A stretch of DNA of 64,000 bases from an uncultured Litoreibacter sp. (GTDB lineage: Bacteria > Pseudomonadota > Alphaproteobacteria > Rhodobacterales > Rhodobacteraceae): assembly GCA_947501685.1 (NCBI GenBank), contig CANMWQ010000001.1, forward strand, positions 682,001 to 746,000, written 5' to 3'. Shown here one piece after another: positions 15,720 to 24,302 of the stretch; the stretch's first letter is position 1; each line of letters opens with the position of its first letter. Position numbers and translations under genes: made by a program. The notes beneath the pieces are model-generated. The model was not told the origin of the DNA and made no database searches. It saw only the letters and a program-made list of their open reading frames with translations.

Positions 15720-16940
15720 ATGACTGGCTCTTCCTCATCCCCCGCCTCTTCGCCCTCCCTTCCAATTGTCAGGTTGAAACCCAAAGCTGATGCGTCGCGC
15801 ATTCGGCGTGGCCAGCCGTGGGTCTATGCCGACGACGTGGTCACCGACCGCCGCACCAAGGCCATTGCGCCCGGCAGCCTCGCGATTTTGCAGGACGCGG
15901 GACGCACCGACATTGGGCTGGTGGCGGTCAACGGAGCCTCCAAGCTGATGCTGCGGGTGCTGGACAAAGACCTTGAGGCCCAAATTGATCAATCCTGGTT
16001 CGAGGCCAAGCTGACCCGCGCGCTGGACTTGCGCAGCCGGCTTTACGACGCGCCCTATTACCGGCTTGTCCATGCCGAGGGGGACGGGCTGCCGGGCGTG
16101 GTCATTGACCGTTTCGGCGACATATGTGTGATCCAGCCGAACGCGGCTTGGGTTGAGGCGCGGTTTGACATGCTTGTCGCGGCGCTTGTTGCGGTGACGG
16201 GTGTGAGCACTGTTTACAAGAACGCCTCTGGACGAACGCGGGAGCTGGAAGGCTTGGACGGAGAAAGCGGCATTGTCACAGGCGCGATCGACGGTCTGGT
16301 TGAGGTGTCGATGAACGGGGCGACATATCTTGCAGACATCGCAGGCGGCCAGAAGACCGGGTTGTTTTATGACCAACGGCCCAATCATGCTTTTGCGGCA
16401 GGTTTGGCCAAGGACGCGCGCGTGCTGGACGTGTTTTCGCATGTCGGCGGGTTCGGACTGGCCGCCTTGGCCGGAGGGGCCGCGTCGGTCGTGGCCGTGG
16501 ATGGCTCGGAACCTGCACTGGCCTTGGCTGAGCAAGGTGCGGCGGCGCGCGGTTGGGGAGATCAGTTCGAGACCCAAAAAGGCGATGCGTTCAAAGTGAT
16601 GGAGGCGCTCAGCCAAGAGGGGCGGGTGTTTGATCTGGTGATTGCCGATCCGCCTGCCTTCGCGCCGTCGAAGACCGCATTGCAAAACGGGCTGACAGCC
16701 TATGCGCGCGTGGCCTCCATGGCGGCGCGGCTGGTGGCACCCGGCGGGTATCTGGTTTTATGCTCCTGCTCGCATGCCGCTGAGCTGGGGAAATTCCGGC
16801 AGGCCTCGCTGCGCGGGATCGGCAAGCGGGGGCGCAGTGCGCAGCTACTCTATTCCGGCCAAGCGGGCCCGGATCACCCGGTGCATGAGGCGCTGGCCGA
16901 GAACAGCTATCTCAAGGCGCTGTTTTTCAGGCTGGATTGA
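15720..16940 (+). CDS. RlmI-like class I SAM-dependent rRNA methyltransferase (RSP_2647 family)
   Basis: The 406-residue protein combines an N-terminal PUA-like RNA-binding domain (RLKPKADASRIRRGQPWVYAD) with a Rossmann methyltransferase domain. The order matches RlmI-type 23S rRNA m5C methyltransferases: GQKTGLFYDQRPN near residue 215, the SAM loop VLDVFSHVGGFGLAAL near residues 235-250, ADPPAFAPSK near residue 315 and LCSCSH near residue 345, where the second cysteine is the likely catalytic residue. The last codon overlaps the next gene (TGATG), so the two are coupled. The target nucleotide is inferred only from the family. Confidence 0.9.
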   Translation: MTGSSSSPASSPSLPIVRLKPKADASRIRRGQPWVYADDVVTDRRTKAIAPGSLAILQDAGRTDIGLVAVNGASKLMLRVLDKDLEAQIDQSWFEAKLTRALDLRSRLYDAPYYRLVHAEGDGLPGVVIDRFGDICVIQPNAAWVEARFDMLVAALVAVTGVSTVYKNASGRTRELEGLDGESGIVTGAIDGLVEVSMNGATYLADIAGGQKTGLFYDQRPNHAFAAGLAKDARVLDVFSHVGGFGLAALAGGAASVVAVDGSEPALALAEQGAAARGWGDQFETQKGDAFKVMEALSQEGRVFDLVIADPPAFAPSKTALQNGLTAYARVASMAARLVAPGGYLVLCSCSHAAELGKFRQASLRGIGKRGRSAQLLYSGQAGPDHPVHEALAENSYLKALFFRLD

Positions 16941-17482
16941 TGCGGGCCTGTCTTGATGCCTGTGTGCTGTTCCCGACGGTGCTGCGCGAGGTTCTGACCG
17001 GAGTGGCGGGGCTGGGGCTCTATGACCCGGTCTGGTCGGAGCGTATCCTGGAGGAATGGGCGCGGGCGACGGTCAAGCTGGGCTCTGAGGCCGAGATGCA
17101 GGCGCGGGGCGAGGTGGCGGTGTTGAAGGCGCAGTTTCCAAACGCGTCGGTGCGGCCAAGGGATGGCGACATGGCGCGGCTGCATTTGCCTGACGAGAAT
17201 GACGTGCATGTTCTGGCGGCGGCGATTAGGGGCTCGGCGGATGTGATCGTGACGCTGAACGCCAAGGATTTTCCGCGCCAGCAATTGGCCCATGAGGGCC
17301 TGCGGCGGATGAGCCCGGATGAGTTTTTGATGGATCTCTGGATCGAGACGCCTGCGGCGGTGGAGCAGGTCGTGCGCGAGGTCCATGCCACGGCGCAGCG
17401 GATGATGGGCTCGGACATTGCGCTGCGGGCGCTGATGAAAAAGGCGCGGCTGCCGCGACTGGGCAAAGCGCTTAGCGTGTGA
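16940..17482 (+). CDS. PIN domain protein (RSP_2648 family)
   Basis: The 180-residue protein begins MRACLDACVLFPTVLREVL, with the first acidic metal ligand of a PIN nuclease at Asp6. A second acidic cluster is RLHLPDENDVHVLAAAIRG near residues 78-96, and VIVTLNAKDFP near residue 105 gives the last aspartate. PIN domains are Mg-dependent RNases, often toxins, but no antitoxin gene is adjacent; the partner is an rRNA methyltransferase with which it shares a stop/start overlap. This linkage is conserved in Rhodobacterales and hints at an RNA-processing job rather than a toxin. Its 3' end overlaps the convergent protease gene by 11 bases. Confidence 0.85.
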   Translation: MRACLDACVLFPTVLREVLTGVAGLGLYDPVWSERILEEWARATVKLGSEAEMQARGEVAVLKAQFPNASVRPRDGDMARLHLPDENDVHVLAAAIRGSADVIVTLNAKDFPRQQLAHEGLRRMSPDEFLMDLWIETPAAVEQVVREVHATAQRMMGSDIALRALMKKARLPRLGKALSV

Positions 17483-18161
17483 CGCCCCATTTGGCCTCGT
17501 TGGCCTCAATCGCGGCGATACGGTCTACGGTCTTGGGGTGGCTCATCATCCAGGCCGGCGGCGTGGCCCCTCTGGCACCTGACAGTTTTTCGAGCTTGGC
17601 AAAGAGCGTCTTTTGCGGCCCCGTGCCGATCCCTGCCTTTGTCAAAAGCGCGGAGGCATAGGCGTCGGCCTCATATTCATCCTGGCGCGAGAGCCGTGCG
17701 GCCAGCATCGAGGTGAGTATATTGGCCAGCCACATGCCCGCGAACGGGATCAGGCGACCGAGAATGGTGCCCAGCACCAGACGGATGGCGTTCTGGCCGG
17801 AGAAATCAATCATCCGACGACGCGAATGGCCCAAGGCCACATGACCGAGCTCATGGGCGATGACGGAGGCCAGCTCCTCGGCGGTGACCTCGCCGGCTTT
17901 ATACTTCTTATAGAAGCCCCGCGTGATGAAGATGCGGCCGTCGGGGGCGGCCAGCCCGTTGACCGGAGCGACCTCATAGATATGCACCTTGATCTGGTCG
18001 ATCTCCAGCGCGCGCGCCATGTCGCGGTTCATCTGCTCCAGCGTCGGATCGGCCAGCCGGGAGGAGTTCTGATCCAGCGCCCGCTTCGTATTCCAAGCAG
18101 AGAAGCGGTACATGGCCAGCCCGTAAAGGACCATCAGCAAGAGAGGCGCGAGTTTGAACAT
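17472..18161 (-). CDS. M48 family metalloprotease (HtpX-like)
   Basis: The 229-residue protein starts with a membrane anchor (residues 1-19) and carries the zinc motif VIAHELGHVALGH near residues 100-112, with the third ligand in RQDEYEADAYA near residue 160. A hydrophobic segment AIRLVLGTILGRLIPFAGMWL lies between them. It is shorter than HtpX (about 290) and lacks its N-terminal four-helix layout, so it is a minimal M48 peptidase, probably acting on membrane or periplasmic-face proteins. It is convergent with the PIN gene. Confidence 0.88.
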   Translation of the reverse strand: MFKLAPLLLMVLYGLAMYRFSAWNTKRALDQNSSRLADPTLEQMNRDMARALEIDQIKVHIYEVAPVNGLAAPDGRIFITRGFYKKYKAGEVTAEELASVIAHELGHVALGHSRRRMIDFSGQNAIRLVLGTILGRLIPFAGMWLANILTSMLAARLSRQDEYEADAYASALLTKAGIGTGPQKTLFAKLEKLSGARGATPPAWMMSHPKTVDRIAAIEANEAKWGVTR

Positions 18162-18314
18162 GGGATAGATATGGGGCGGCCGGGCGCGTTAATCAAACGC
18201 AATCAAACGGAAAGCCTTCGGCTTGCGGTTTTGTTTTGCGCCCTGCGGGCGGGCTGGCGGAGAGGGTATGGGCTTGCCTGCGGGGTTAGCGCGGGTTGTG
18301 GGACCTGAGTCGGG

Positions 18315-18338
18315 CATATTTTTGCCAAGATGAAGCGG
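18315..18338 (+). repeat. Dispersed intergenic repeat, copy 5
   Basis: CATATTTTTGCCAAGATG followed by AAGCGG is another tail-type copy. It lies about 23 bases before the first CTCAC operator-like motif of the duplicated locus. The rest of 18162-18360 is GC-rich non-coding DNA with no recognisable gene. Confidence 0.5.
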
Positions 18339-18360
18339 GTTTTGCGGTCTGTTTCAGCGA

Positions 18361-18582
18361 TCTCACGCGCTGTGAGGGCTTTCTCACGGCGGCGTGTGGG
18401 TGTCGGCTGCTGCGCGCAAGAATATGTGCGTGAGCGCACTTATCTCACACGAAAGACAGTCGATGTGCGTTGAGAGGGGGCGTTGGAGGGTGCATATTGG
18501 TTTCATCAAACGGCAACACCCCGCCGGACACACACAAGCCCAGCCAATACGGCAAACGGGCAAACACAAACTGGAGACTAAC
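18361..18582 (+). promoter_or_regulatory. Long conserved leader A with CTCAC-N5-GTGAG palindrome
   Basis: This leader is matched closely by a second copy at 23711-23931. It opens with CTCAC-GCGCT-GTGAG (18362-18376), followed by further CTCAC words at 18383 and 18443 and by the inverted repeat GTGCG-TGAG-CGCAC at 18426-18439. The longest exact blocks are TATCTCACACGAAAGACAG and the stretch from about 18461 to 18530. Such conservation across non-coding DNA suggests a promoter with several operator sites, possibly plus a structured 5' UTR. The regulator is unknown. Confidence 0.6.
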
Positions 18583-18876
18583 ATGAAAAAGATCATCGCA
18601 ACTGCACTCGTATCCCTGTCCCTCGTAGCCCCTGCTGCTGCTGACACGGCCATCCAGCAATTCTTCGCCCTGACAAATGACAGCGCCGCTGAGCGCATCG
18701 TTGGCGAAACTTCGGTAGGTGACCCGGTTGGCACTGCCCAAGAACTGGCGCTCGTCAATGACAGCCCTGCCGAGAACACTGTGAACTTTGAACGCGCTCG
18801 GAACGTTGACGTCAAAGCGATCCAGAGAACCTTCGCACTGACCAACGACTCGCCTGCCGAGAACATCGTTCGCTAA
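18583..18876 (+). CDS. Small secreted protein with three NDSxAE repeats, copy A
   Basis: The 97-residue product has a Sec signal peptide (residues 1-20, cleavage after PAAA). The mature part consists of three repeats of the pattern [FL]-A-L-[TV]-N-D-S-x-A-E-x-x-V at residues 28-40, 55-67 and 84-96. There are no cysteines and no membrane segment after cleavage, so it is probably periplasmic or exported. GGAG seven bases before the ATG serves as ribosome site. A copy 92/97 identical lies 5.35 kb downstream at 23932. I do not recognise the family and assign no function. A rho-independent terminator follows. Confidence 0.75.
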   Translation: MKKIIATALVSLSLVAPAAADTAIQQFFALTNDSAAERIVGETSVGDPVGTAQELALVNDSPAENTVNFERARNVDVKAIQRTFALTNDSPAENIVR

Positions 18877-18914
18877 GACCCCTCTCGCTGACCGCGAGAC
18901 CCGGATACAAACTG

Positions 18915-18950
18915 AAACGGCCTTCCTTTTAGCGAGGAGGGCCGTTTTTC
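18915..18950 (+). terminator. Rho-independent terminator after copy A
   Basis: AAACGGCC and GGCCGTTTTT pair around the segment TTCCTTTTAGCGAGGA, with an extra partial stem inside and a run of five T after it. It begins about 38 bases after the stop codon. Confidence 0.8.
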
Positions 18951-19003
18951 ATTGTCTTGCCACTGGGCATCGGGAAGACTGTGGGGTGAGAGGGGACCGC
19001 AAC

Positions 19004-19246
19004 ATGGCCATCACCATCACTGCCATTATTCTGGTGCTTTATGCGGTCTGGGCATGGCGGAGGAAAGGGGGTCCCTCCGACGCGCGTGCGAAGAAACCTG
19101 CCAAGAAAGCCTGCAAATGGGAGACAACCGGCCACAGCAAAGGGCGGTTTGTCGAGTTTCGTTGCGCGACCTGCGGGGTCAGCGCGATGCCGCATACCGG
19201 CAAGGCACCGGTGGATTGCAAGAGCACTCTGTCGCGGCCTAACTGA
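19004..19246 (+). CDS. Small membrane-anchored protein with a cysteine-rich C-terminal part
   Basis: The 80-residue product begins with a hydrophobic helix (MAITITAIILVLYAVWAW, residues 1-18) followed by a strongly basic linker. Its C-terminal half has four cysteines: CKW near residue 38, FRCATCG near residues 55-58 and VDCK near residue 72. The spacing suggests a small zinc ribbon on the cytoplasmic side. The start ATG follows GAGAGGGGACC. Its last eight bases overlap the stop of convergent pyrF. I do not recognise the family. Confidence 0.6.
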   Translation: MAITITAIILVLYAVWAWRRKGGPSDARAKKPAKKACKWETTGHSKGRFVEFRCATCGVSAMPHTGKAPVDCKSTLSRPN

Positions 19247-19940
19247 GCTCGGACAGGATGGCCTGTGCGGCCTCGACCGGTGAGGGGGCTTTCACGATGG
19301 GGCGTCCGACCACGATATGATCGGCCCCGTTTGCGATGGCTTGAGAGGGCGTTGCGATCCGTTTCTGATCGCCCACATCTGAGCCTGTCGGGCGCACGCC
19401 GGGGGTGACGATCAGACGGCCTTTGCTTTCAGACAAGGCCCGTATGCCGCGTGCTTCCTGAGGGGAGGCGATGACACCATCTGCGCCTGCGTCAAAGGCT
19501 TTTGCGGCGCGTTCCAGCACCAGCTCTTCCATATCGCCGTTGCGGATCAGCCCTGCGTCGAGATCGGCCCGGTTCAGGGAGGTCAGGATGGTGACGGCAA
19601 GAATTTTCAAATCTGTCCCCGCCGCGCCTTCTTTGGCGGCGCGCACCACATGCGTATCGCCATGGACCGTTAGAAAATCGAGATCGAACTGGCTCAGGCC
19701 GCGCACCGCGTTTTCGACCGTGTTGCCGATATCAAACAGCTTCATATCCAGAAAAATGCGCTTGCCATGTTCCTGTTTCAGCTCATTGGCCAGCGCCAGC
19801 CCGCCGCCGGTCAGCATGCCGAGGCCGATCTTGTAAAATGACACCGCGCTGCCGAGGCTCTCGGCGATCTCTAGGCCCTTCAGCGCGTTTGGAACGTCGA
19901 GGGCAACGATGAGGCGGTCATCGGTTTGGGCATTTGGCAT
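19239..19940 (-). CDS. pyrF: Orotidine 5'-phosphate decarboxylase
   Basis: The enzyme makes UMP from OMP, the last step of de novo pyrimidine synthesis. The 233 residues form the usual TIM barrel, with IVALDVP near residue 12 (first aspartate), the catalytic array DMKLFDIGNTV near residue 65 (DxKxxD), and VTPGVRPTGSDVGDQKR near residue 180 forming the phosphate loop with VVGRPIV. Length is normal. It is transcribed away from a small hypothetical gene 57 bases upstream on the same strand, which may be its operon partner. Confidence 0.97.
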   Translation of the reverse strand: MPNAQTDDRLIVALDVPNALKGLEIAESLGSAVSFYKIGLGMLTGGGLALANELKQEHGKRIFLDMKLFDIGNTVENAVRGLSQFDLDFLTVHGDTHVVRAAKEGAAGTDLKILAVTILTSLNRADLDAGLIRNGDMEELVLERAAKAFDAGADGVIASPQEARGIRALSESKGRLIVTPGVRPTGSDVGDQKRIATPSQAIANGADHIVVGRPIVKAPSPVEAAQAILSELS

Positions 19941-19997
19941 GGCGCAACTCTCCGGGCAGATAGGGTCTGCCCTGATTGCGCGGCCAAGGGGGTAAGG

Positions 19998-20309
19998 TCA
20001 AGCGGCGCGCTGGGTCGAGCTAAAGGTGAAGCTGCGCGACAACTGCCGTGCGAGATCGCCAAGATGTGCAAGCTTTGCTTGGCCTGTTGGGGTCCGAGCG
20101 ACCAGATGCGAGGCGTTGCGGGCGCGTTGCTTTTTCGCCTGCGCCACCAGCTTTTTCGAGACAAAGCTGAAATCGCTGTCAATTGGAAGGCGCAGGGAGG
20201 TTGGGAATTTCAGGTGGTCCGGCCCCTCATGCATCACCACCAGCGCGTCAAAGCTCTGGGTGGCGGCGTTGTAATGCAGGTTCTGGACTTCGATACTGTA
20301 GCTGCTCAT
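19998..20309 (-). CDS. Conserved hypothetical protein upstream of pyrF
   Basis: The 103-residue product has beta-rich sequence at the N-terminus (SYSIEVQNLHYNAATQSFDALVVMHEG) and a basic helix (VSKKLVAQAKKQRARN) further on. There is no signal peptide or membrane segment. AAGGG lies seven bases before the ATG and a promoter-like word TATAAAAA immediately upstream, sharing 14 bases with the tRNA-Pro promoter region. I do not recognise a named domain. The bases from 20310 to 20490 hold no gene. Confidence 0.6.
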   Translation of the reverse strand: MSSYSIEVQNLHYNAATQSFDALVVMHEGPDHLKFPTSLRLPIDSDFSFVSKKLVAQAKKQRARNASHLVARTPTGQAKLAHLGDLARQLSRSFTFSSTQRAA

Positions 20310-20493
20310 GTGACTACCCTTTTTATACGAGTTTTGTGGTCTATTGATCTAACTCTACGCGCGTCGATTTGGTTTCATAGGGGGGCTCGCGCAGCTGTGA
20401 GAGGCAGCGATCATTCGTGATCCGGCCTGCATTTGCGCAGATCAGCCGCTTTGCCCGCCGATAAGGAGCTCGATAATTTACGCAGGCTGCACC

Positions 20494-20522
20494 CTTGCGC
20501 AGGCACGGTGCGGTTTCCATAT
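20494..20522 (+). promoter_or_regulatory. Candidate RpoH (heat-shock) promoter of clpB
   Basis: CCCTTG at the -35 side and CCATAT at the -10 side, with 19 bases between CTTG and CCATAT, resemble the heat-shock sigma-32 consensus (CTTGAA and CCCATnT). It ends 79 bases before the clpB start. clpB is under RpoH control in nearly all proteobacteria, which supports the reading, but the spacing is one base long. Confidence 0.45.
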
Positions 20523-20601
20523 CAGGGTCAAGGTTTGCCGACCGAGGGTGCCGCGTGACGGGCCCAGTTTCACAGGCAGATGCTTATAGAAAGGAAATCT
20601 G

Positions 20602-23217
20602 ATGAATTTGGAAAAGTTCACTGAACGGTCCCGCGGCTTTATCCAAGCGGCCCAGACCATTGCGATGCGCGAAGACCATCAGCGTCTTTCGCCCGAACAT
20701 GTGCTCAAAGCGCTGATGGATGACGAGCAAGGCTTGGCGTCCAACCTGATCAGCTCCGCAGGCGGTGCGCCTGCGCGGGTGCTGGAAGCCGTTGATCTGT
20801 CGATTGCCAAGACTGCGAAAGTCTCTGGCGACACGGGCCAGGTCTATCTGGACACACAGACCGGCAAAGTGCTGGCTGAGGCCGAAAAACTGGCCAAGAA
20901 GGCGGGCGACAGCTTCGTGCCAGTAGAGCGCTTGCTGACCGCGCTCTGCATGGTCAAATCGAAAGCGCGTGACGCGCTGGAGGCGGGCGGGGTCTCGGCC
21001 CAAGCGCTCAACGGCGCGATTGAAGACGTGCGCAAGGGGCGCACGGCGGACAGCGCCTCGGCGGAAGACAGCTATGACGCGTTGAAGAAATACGCGATGG
21101 ATCTGACGGAGCGGGCGCGTGAGGGCAAGATTGACCCGATCATCGGCCGTGACGAGGAAATTCGCCGCACGATGCAGGTGCTGTCGCGGCGCACCAAGAA
21201 CAACCCTGTGCTCATAGGTGAGCCGGGCGTTGGTAAAACTGCGATTGCGGAAGGCCTCGCCTTGCGGATCGTGGATGGCGACGTGCCCGAGAGCCTGCGC
21301 AACAAAAAGCTGATGGCGTTGGACATGGGCGCGTTGATTGCAGGGGCCAAGTATCGTGGTGAGTTCGAGGAGCGTCTGAAAGCGATCCTGAATGAGGTCA
21401 CGGATGCGGCGGGCGAGATCATTCTCTTTATTGACGAGATGCACACGCTTGTGGGCGCTGGTAAGGGCGAGGGCGCGATGGATGCGTCGAACCTGCTGAA
21501 ACCTGCGCTGGCGCGCGGTGAGCTGCATTGTGTCGGTGCCACCACGCTGGATGAATACCGCAAACACGTGGAAAAAGACGCGGCGCTCGCGCGGCGGTTC
21601 CAGCCTGTTCTGGCGGAAGAGCCGACGGTGGAGGACACGATCTCGATCTTGAGGGGCATCAAGGAAAAGTACGAGCTGCATCACGGGGTGCGGATCAGTG
21701 ACAGCGCCTTGGTGGCGGCGGCTACCTTGTCGCACCGCTATATTACGGACCGCTTCCTGCCAGATAAGGCAATTGACCTGATGGACGAGGCCGCCAGCCG
21801 CTTGCGGATGGAAGTGGACAGCAAACCTGAAGAGCTGGACGCGCTGGATCGCCAGATCATGCAGTTGCAGATCGAGGAAGTGGCGCTGTCGAAGGAAGAC
21901 GACGCGGCCTCGAAAGATCGGTTGGAGGCTTTGCAGAAGGAGCTGGCCGATTTGCAGGAGAAGTCGTCTGAGATGACGGCACGCTGGCAGTCGGAGCGCG
22001 ACAAGCTGGAAGGCGCGCGTGAGCTGAAGGAGCAACTCGACCGTTCGCGGGCCGAGCTGGATATTGCCAAACGCGAAGGCAACCTCGCCAAGGCGGGGGA
22101 GCTGTCCTACGGCGTGATCCCGGAGCTGGAGAAGAAACTGGCGGAGGCCGAAGCCTCGGAAGGCGACGTTGTGGTCGAGGAGGCCGTGCGCCCAGAGCAG
22201 ATCGCGCAAGTGGTCGAGCGCTGGACCGGCATCCCAACCTCGAAAATGCTGGAAGGCGAACGCGACAAGCTGCTGCGGATGGAAGACGCCATCGGCAAAC
22301 GTGTGATCGGGCAGCGTCAGGCCGTGACCTCCGTGGCCAACGCGGTGCGCCGCGCGCGGGCAGGGCTCAACGACGAGAACCGGCCTTTGGGCAGCTTCTT
22401 GTTTCTGGGGCCAACTGGCGTGGGCAAAACCGAGCTGACCAAGGCCGTGGCGGAGTTCCTCTTTGACGATGACAGCGCCATGGTGCGTATTGATATGTCG
22501 GAGTTCATGGAGAAACACGCGGTGTCACGCCTAATCGGCGCGCCTCCGGGCTATGTGGGCTATGACGAGGGTGGCGTGCTGACCGAGGCTGTGCGGCGCA
22601 GGCCCTATCAGGTGGTGCTGTTCGACGAGGTCGAGAAGGCGCACCCGGATGTGTTCAACGTGTTGTTGCAGGTGCTTGATGACGGTATGCTGACCGACGG
22701 TCAGGGCCGCACCGTGGATTTCAAGCAGACGCTGATCATCCTGACGTCCAACCTGGGCGCGCAGGCGCTGAGCCAGCTGCCTGAGAACGCCGACAGCTCG
22801 GACGCGAAGCGCGATGTGATGGACGCGGTCCGCGCCCATTTCCGGCCGGAATTCCTCAACCGTCTGGACGAGACGATCATCTTTGATCGGCTTGCCCGTG
22901 ACGACATGGCGGGCATCGTGGATATCCAGCTGGCGCAGCTGGACAGGCGGCTGGCATCGCGCAAGATCACGCTTGATCTTGATGACGGCGCGCGCAAATG
23001 GCTGGCCGATGAGGGCTATGACCCGGTCTTTGGGGCCCGGCCCCTGAAACGCGTGATCCAACGGGCTTTGCAGGATCAACTGGCTGAGATGATCTTAGCG
23101 GGTGACGTGCTGGACGGCTCAACCATCGAGGTTAGCGCTGGCGCGGACGGACTGATCGTGGGCGACCGCGTCGCGGCCTCCAACAGGCCCAAACCGGATG
23201 ACGCAGTGGTTCACTAA
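20602..23217 (+). CDS. clpB: ATP-dependent chaperone ClpB
   Basis: ClpB is a hexameric AAA+ disaggregase that works with DnaK to recover aggregated proteins. The 871 residues include the N-terminal repeat domain, Walker A of the first ATPase (GEPGVGKTA near residue 206), Walker [17 protein letters not shown], a middle coiled-coil domain of about 120 residues (roughly 405-525), and the second Walker A (GPTGVGKTE near residue 604) with [15 protein letters not shown]. The middle domain distinguishes it from ClpA and ClpC. AAAGGAAATCTG gives the ribosome site. A terminator follows at once. Confidence 0.98.
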   Translation: MNLEKFTERSRGFIQAAQTIAMREDHQRLSPEHVLKALMDDEQGLASNLISSAGGAPARVLEAVDLSIAKTAKVSGDTGQVYLDTQTGKVLAEAEKLAKKAGDSFVPVERLLTALCMVKSKARDALEAGGVSAQALNGAIEDVRKGRTADSASAEDSYDALKKYAMDLTERAREGKIDPIIGRDEEIRRTMQVLSRRTKNNPVLIGEPGVGKTAIAEGLALRIVDGDVPESLRNKKLMALDMGALIAGAKYRGEFEERLKAILNEVTDAAGEIILFIDEMHTLVGAGKGEGAMDASNLLKPALARGELHCVGATTLDEYRKHVEKDAALARRFQPVLAEEPTVEDTISILRGIKEKYELHHGVRISDSALVAAATLSHRYITDRFLPDKAIDLMDEAASRLRMEVDSKPEELDALDRQIMQLQIEEVALSKEDDAASKDRLEALQKELADLQEKSSEMTARWQSERDKLEGARELKEQLDRSRAELDIAKREGNLAKAGELSYGVIPELEKKLAEAEASEGDVVVEEAVRPEQIAQVVERWTGIPTSKMLEGERDKLLRMEDAIGKRVIGQRQAVTSVANAVRRARAGLNDENRPLGSFLFLGPTGVGKTELTKAVAEFLFDDDSAMVRIDMSEFMEKHAVSRLIGAPPGYVGYDEGGVLTEAVRRRPYQVVLFDEVEKAHPDVFNVLLQVLDDGMLTDGQGRTVDFKQTLIILTSNLGAQALSQLPENADSSDAKRDVMDAVRAHFRPEFLNRLDETIIFDRLARDDMAGIVDIQLAQLDRRLASRKITLDLDDGARKWLADEGYDPVFGARPLKRVIQRALQDQLAEMILAGDVLDGSTIEVSAGADGLIVGDRVAASNRPKPDDAVVH

Positions 23218-23236
23218 GTCGCATGTATAGAGTGAA

Positions 23237-23261
23237 GGCCGGGTCTTGCGCCCGGCCTTTT
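23237..23261 (+). terminator. Rho-independent terminator after clpB
   Basis: GGCCGGG and CCCGGCC form a perfect 7-bp stem with loop TCTTGCG and a TTTT tail, 20 bases after the clpB stop. Confidence 0.85.
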
Positions 23262-23279
23262 CGCATTGAATGGTCGGGT

Positions 23280-23645
23280 ATGACCAAACTCACGGCCCTT
23301 ATGGCGTTGGCGCAGTCTGTCTCTATTGCTGGGGTATCCCTCCTCTGGCCGTTTCTTCTGGTGATGCTCGTCTACTTCGGCAGCCTATCTATGAGAGTCG
23401 CTGCGTCTTTCATTCCGGTAATTGCGGCCTTCATTTTTGTAGTCGGTCTGATGAATAGCTGGATAGAGGGTGCGACATGGCGTTGGGCTGTGCCGCTCTT
23501 TGTGGTGAGCTGGCTTGCCCTGCTGGGCGGGCACAAGATCGAAGGACGGGTTCCGTCGGTTTTTCAGAACCCCAACCTCGTTTTTGTTGGGCCCGTCTGG
23601 TTGATGCGCCGAATTTTCCGGCGGTTGGGTCTTTCCGACCCCTAA
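23280..23645 (+). CDS. Small polytopic membrane protein, unknown function
   Basis: The 121-residue product has three or four hydrophobic segments (about residues 12-35, 38-62 and 72-90) and a basic C-terminus MRRIFRRLGLSDP. The start ATG lies just after the clpB terminator; a longer frame begins before the hairpin and is not credible. No named family is recognised. Codon use is slightly less GC-rich than the neighbours. It lies within the segment flanked by the two copies of the NDSxAE protein. Confidence 0.6.
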   Translation: MTKLTALMALAQSVSIAGVSLLWPFLLVMLVYFGSLSMRVAASFIPVIAAFIFVVGLMNSWIEGATWRWAVPLFVVSWLALLGGHKIEGRVPSVFQNPNLVFVGPVWLMRRIFRRLGLSDP

Positions 23646-23710
23646 AGACTACGGGACTTACGACTCGATTCTGGGACCTTTGGGGGCGGTTGAGAGAATT
23701 GTGACAGCCT

Positions 23711-23931
23711 TCTCACGCGATGTGAGTGCGATCTCACGGTGGCGTGTGGGTGTCGTCCATCCCGCACCAAGATATGTGCATCGACGCACCTATCTCACAC
23801 GAAAGACAGTCGATGTGCGTTGAGAGGGCGCGTTGGAGGGTGCATATTAGTCTCATCAAACGGCAACACACCGCCGCACACACAACGCCCCGCCAAGACG
23901 GCAAACGGGCAAACACAAACTGGAGACTAAC
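23711..23931 (+). promoter_or_regulatory. Long conserved leader B with CTCAC-N5-GTGAG palindrome
   Basis: This is the counterpart of the leader at 18361-18582. CTCAC-GCGAT-GTGAG lies at 23712-23726, another ATCTCACGG at 23731, and TATCTCACACGAAAGACAG at about 23791. Most of the roughly 130 bases before the start codon match copy A. Substitutions cluster in one block around 23755-23785, so the two flanking parts appear to be under constraint. Confidence 0.6.
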
Positions 23932-24225
23932 ATGAAAAAGATCATCGCAACCGCACTCGTATCCCTGTCCTTCGCCGCTCCTGCTGCTGCTGACACTGCC
24001 ATCCAGCAATTCTTCGCCCTGACAAATGACAGCGCCGCTGAGCGCATCGTCGGCGAAACTTCTGTAGGTGACCCCGTTGGCACAGCCCAAGAGCTGGCGC
24101 TGGTAAATGACAGCCCTGCCGAAAACACTGTGAACTTTGACCGCGCTCGTAACGTGGACGTTAAAGCGATCCAGAAAATCTTCGCATTGACCAACGACTC
24201 GCCTGCCGAGAACATCGTTCGCTAA
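23932..24225 (+). CDS. Small secreted protein with three NDSxAE repeats, copy B
   Basis: This 97-residue paralogue differs from copy A at five positions only: Leu14Phe, Val15Ala, Glu70Asp, Arg82Lys and Thr83Ile. All three NDSxAE repeats are unchanged. The signal peptide is kept (cleavage after PAAA). Ribosome site and leader are also conserved. Since the protein and its leader are both duplicated and both free of frameshifts, both genes are probably expressed. Function is unknown. A stem-loop terminator follows that can also serve the convergent VWA gene. Confidence 0.75.
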   Translation: MKKIIATALVSLSFAAPAAADTAIQQFFALTNDSAAERIVGETSVGDPVGTAQELALVNDSPAENTVNFDRARNVDVKAIQKIFALTNDSPAENIVR

Positions 24226-24263
24226 GGCAACCTAACCCCGTCTGCTTCCCCCCAGACGCAAAA

Positions 24264-24298
24264 CGGCCCCTCTGATAATGAGATCAGGGGGGTTGTTT
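24264..24298. terminator. Bidirectional terminator between copy B and the VWA gene
   Basis: GGCCCCTCTGAT and ATCAGGGGGG pair around the loop AATGAG. Plus-strand transcripts meet TTGTTT after the stem and minus-strand transcripts meet GTTTTG. It lies between two convergent genes. Confidence 0.7.
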
Positions 24299-24302
24299 GC
24301 GT

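Noticed and set aside
18394-18582. N-terminal extension of secreted protein copy A
   Set aside because: The longer frame lies in the conserved leader; the ribosome site and signal peptide point to the ATG at 18583.
20584-22518. 644-codon open frame antisense to clpB
   Set aside because: It is the mirror of a conserved AAA+ gene in GC-rich DNA; the translation is rich in H, R and L with no family signature and no ribosome site.
23223-23279. Longer start for the membrane protein after clpB
   Set aside because: The extra codons would translate the clpB terminator hairpin and its T-run.
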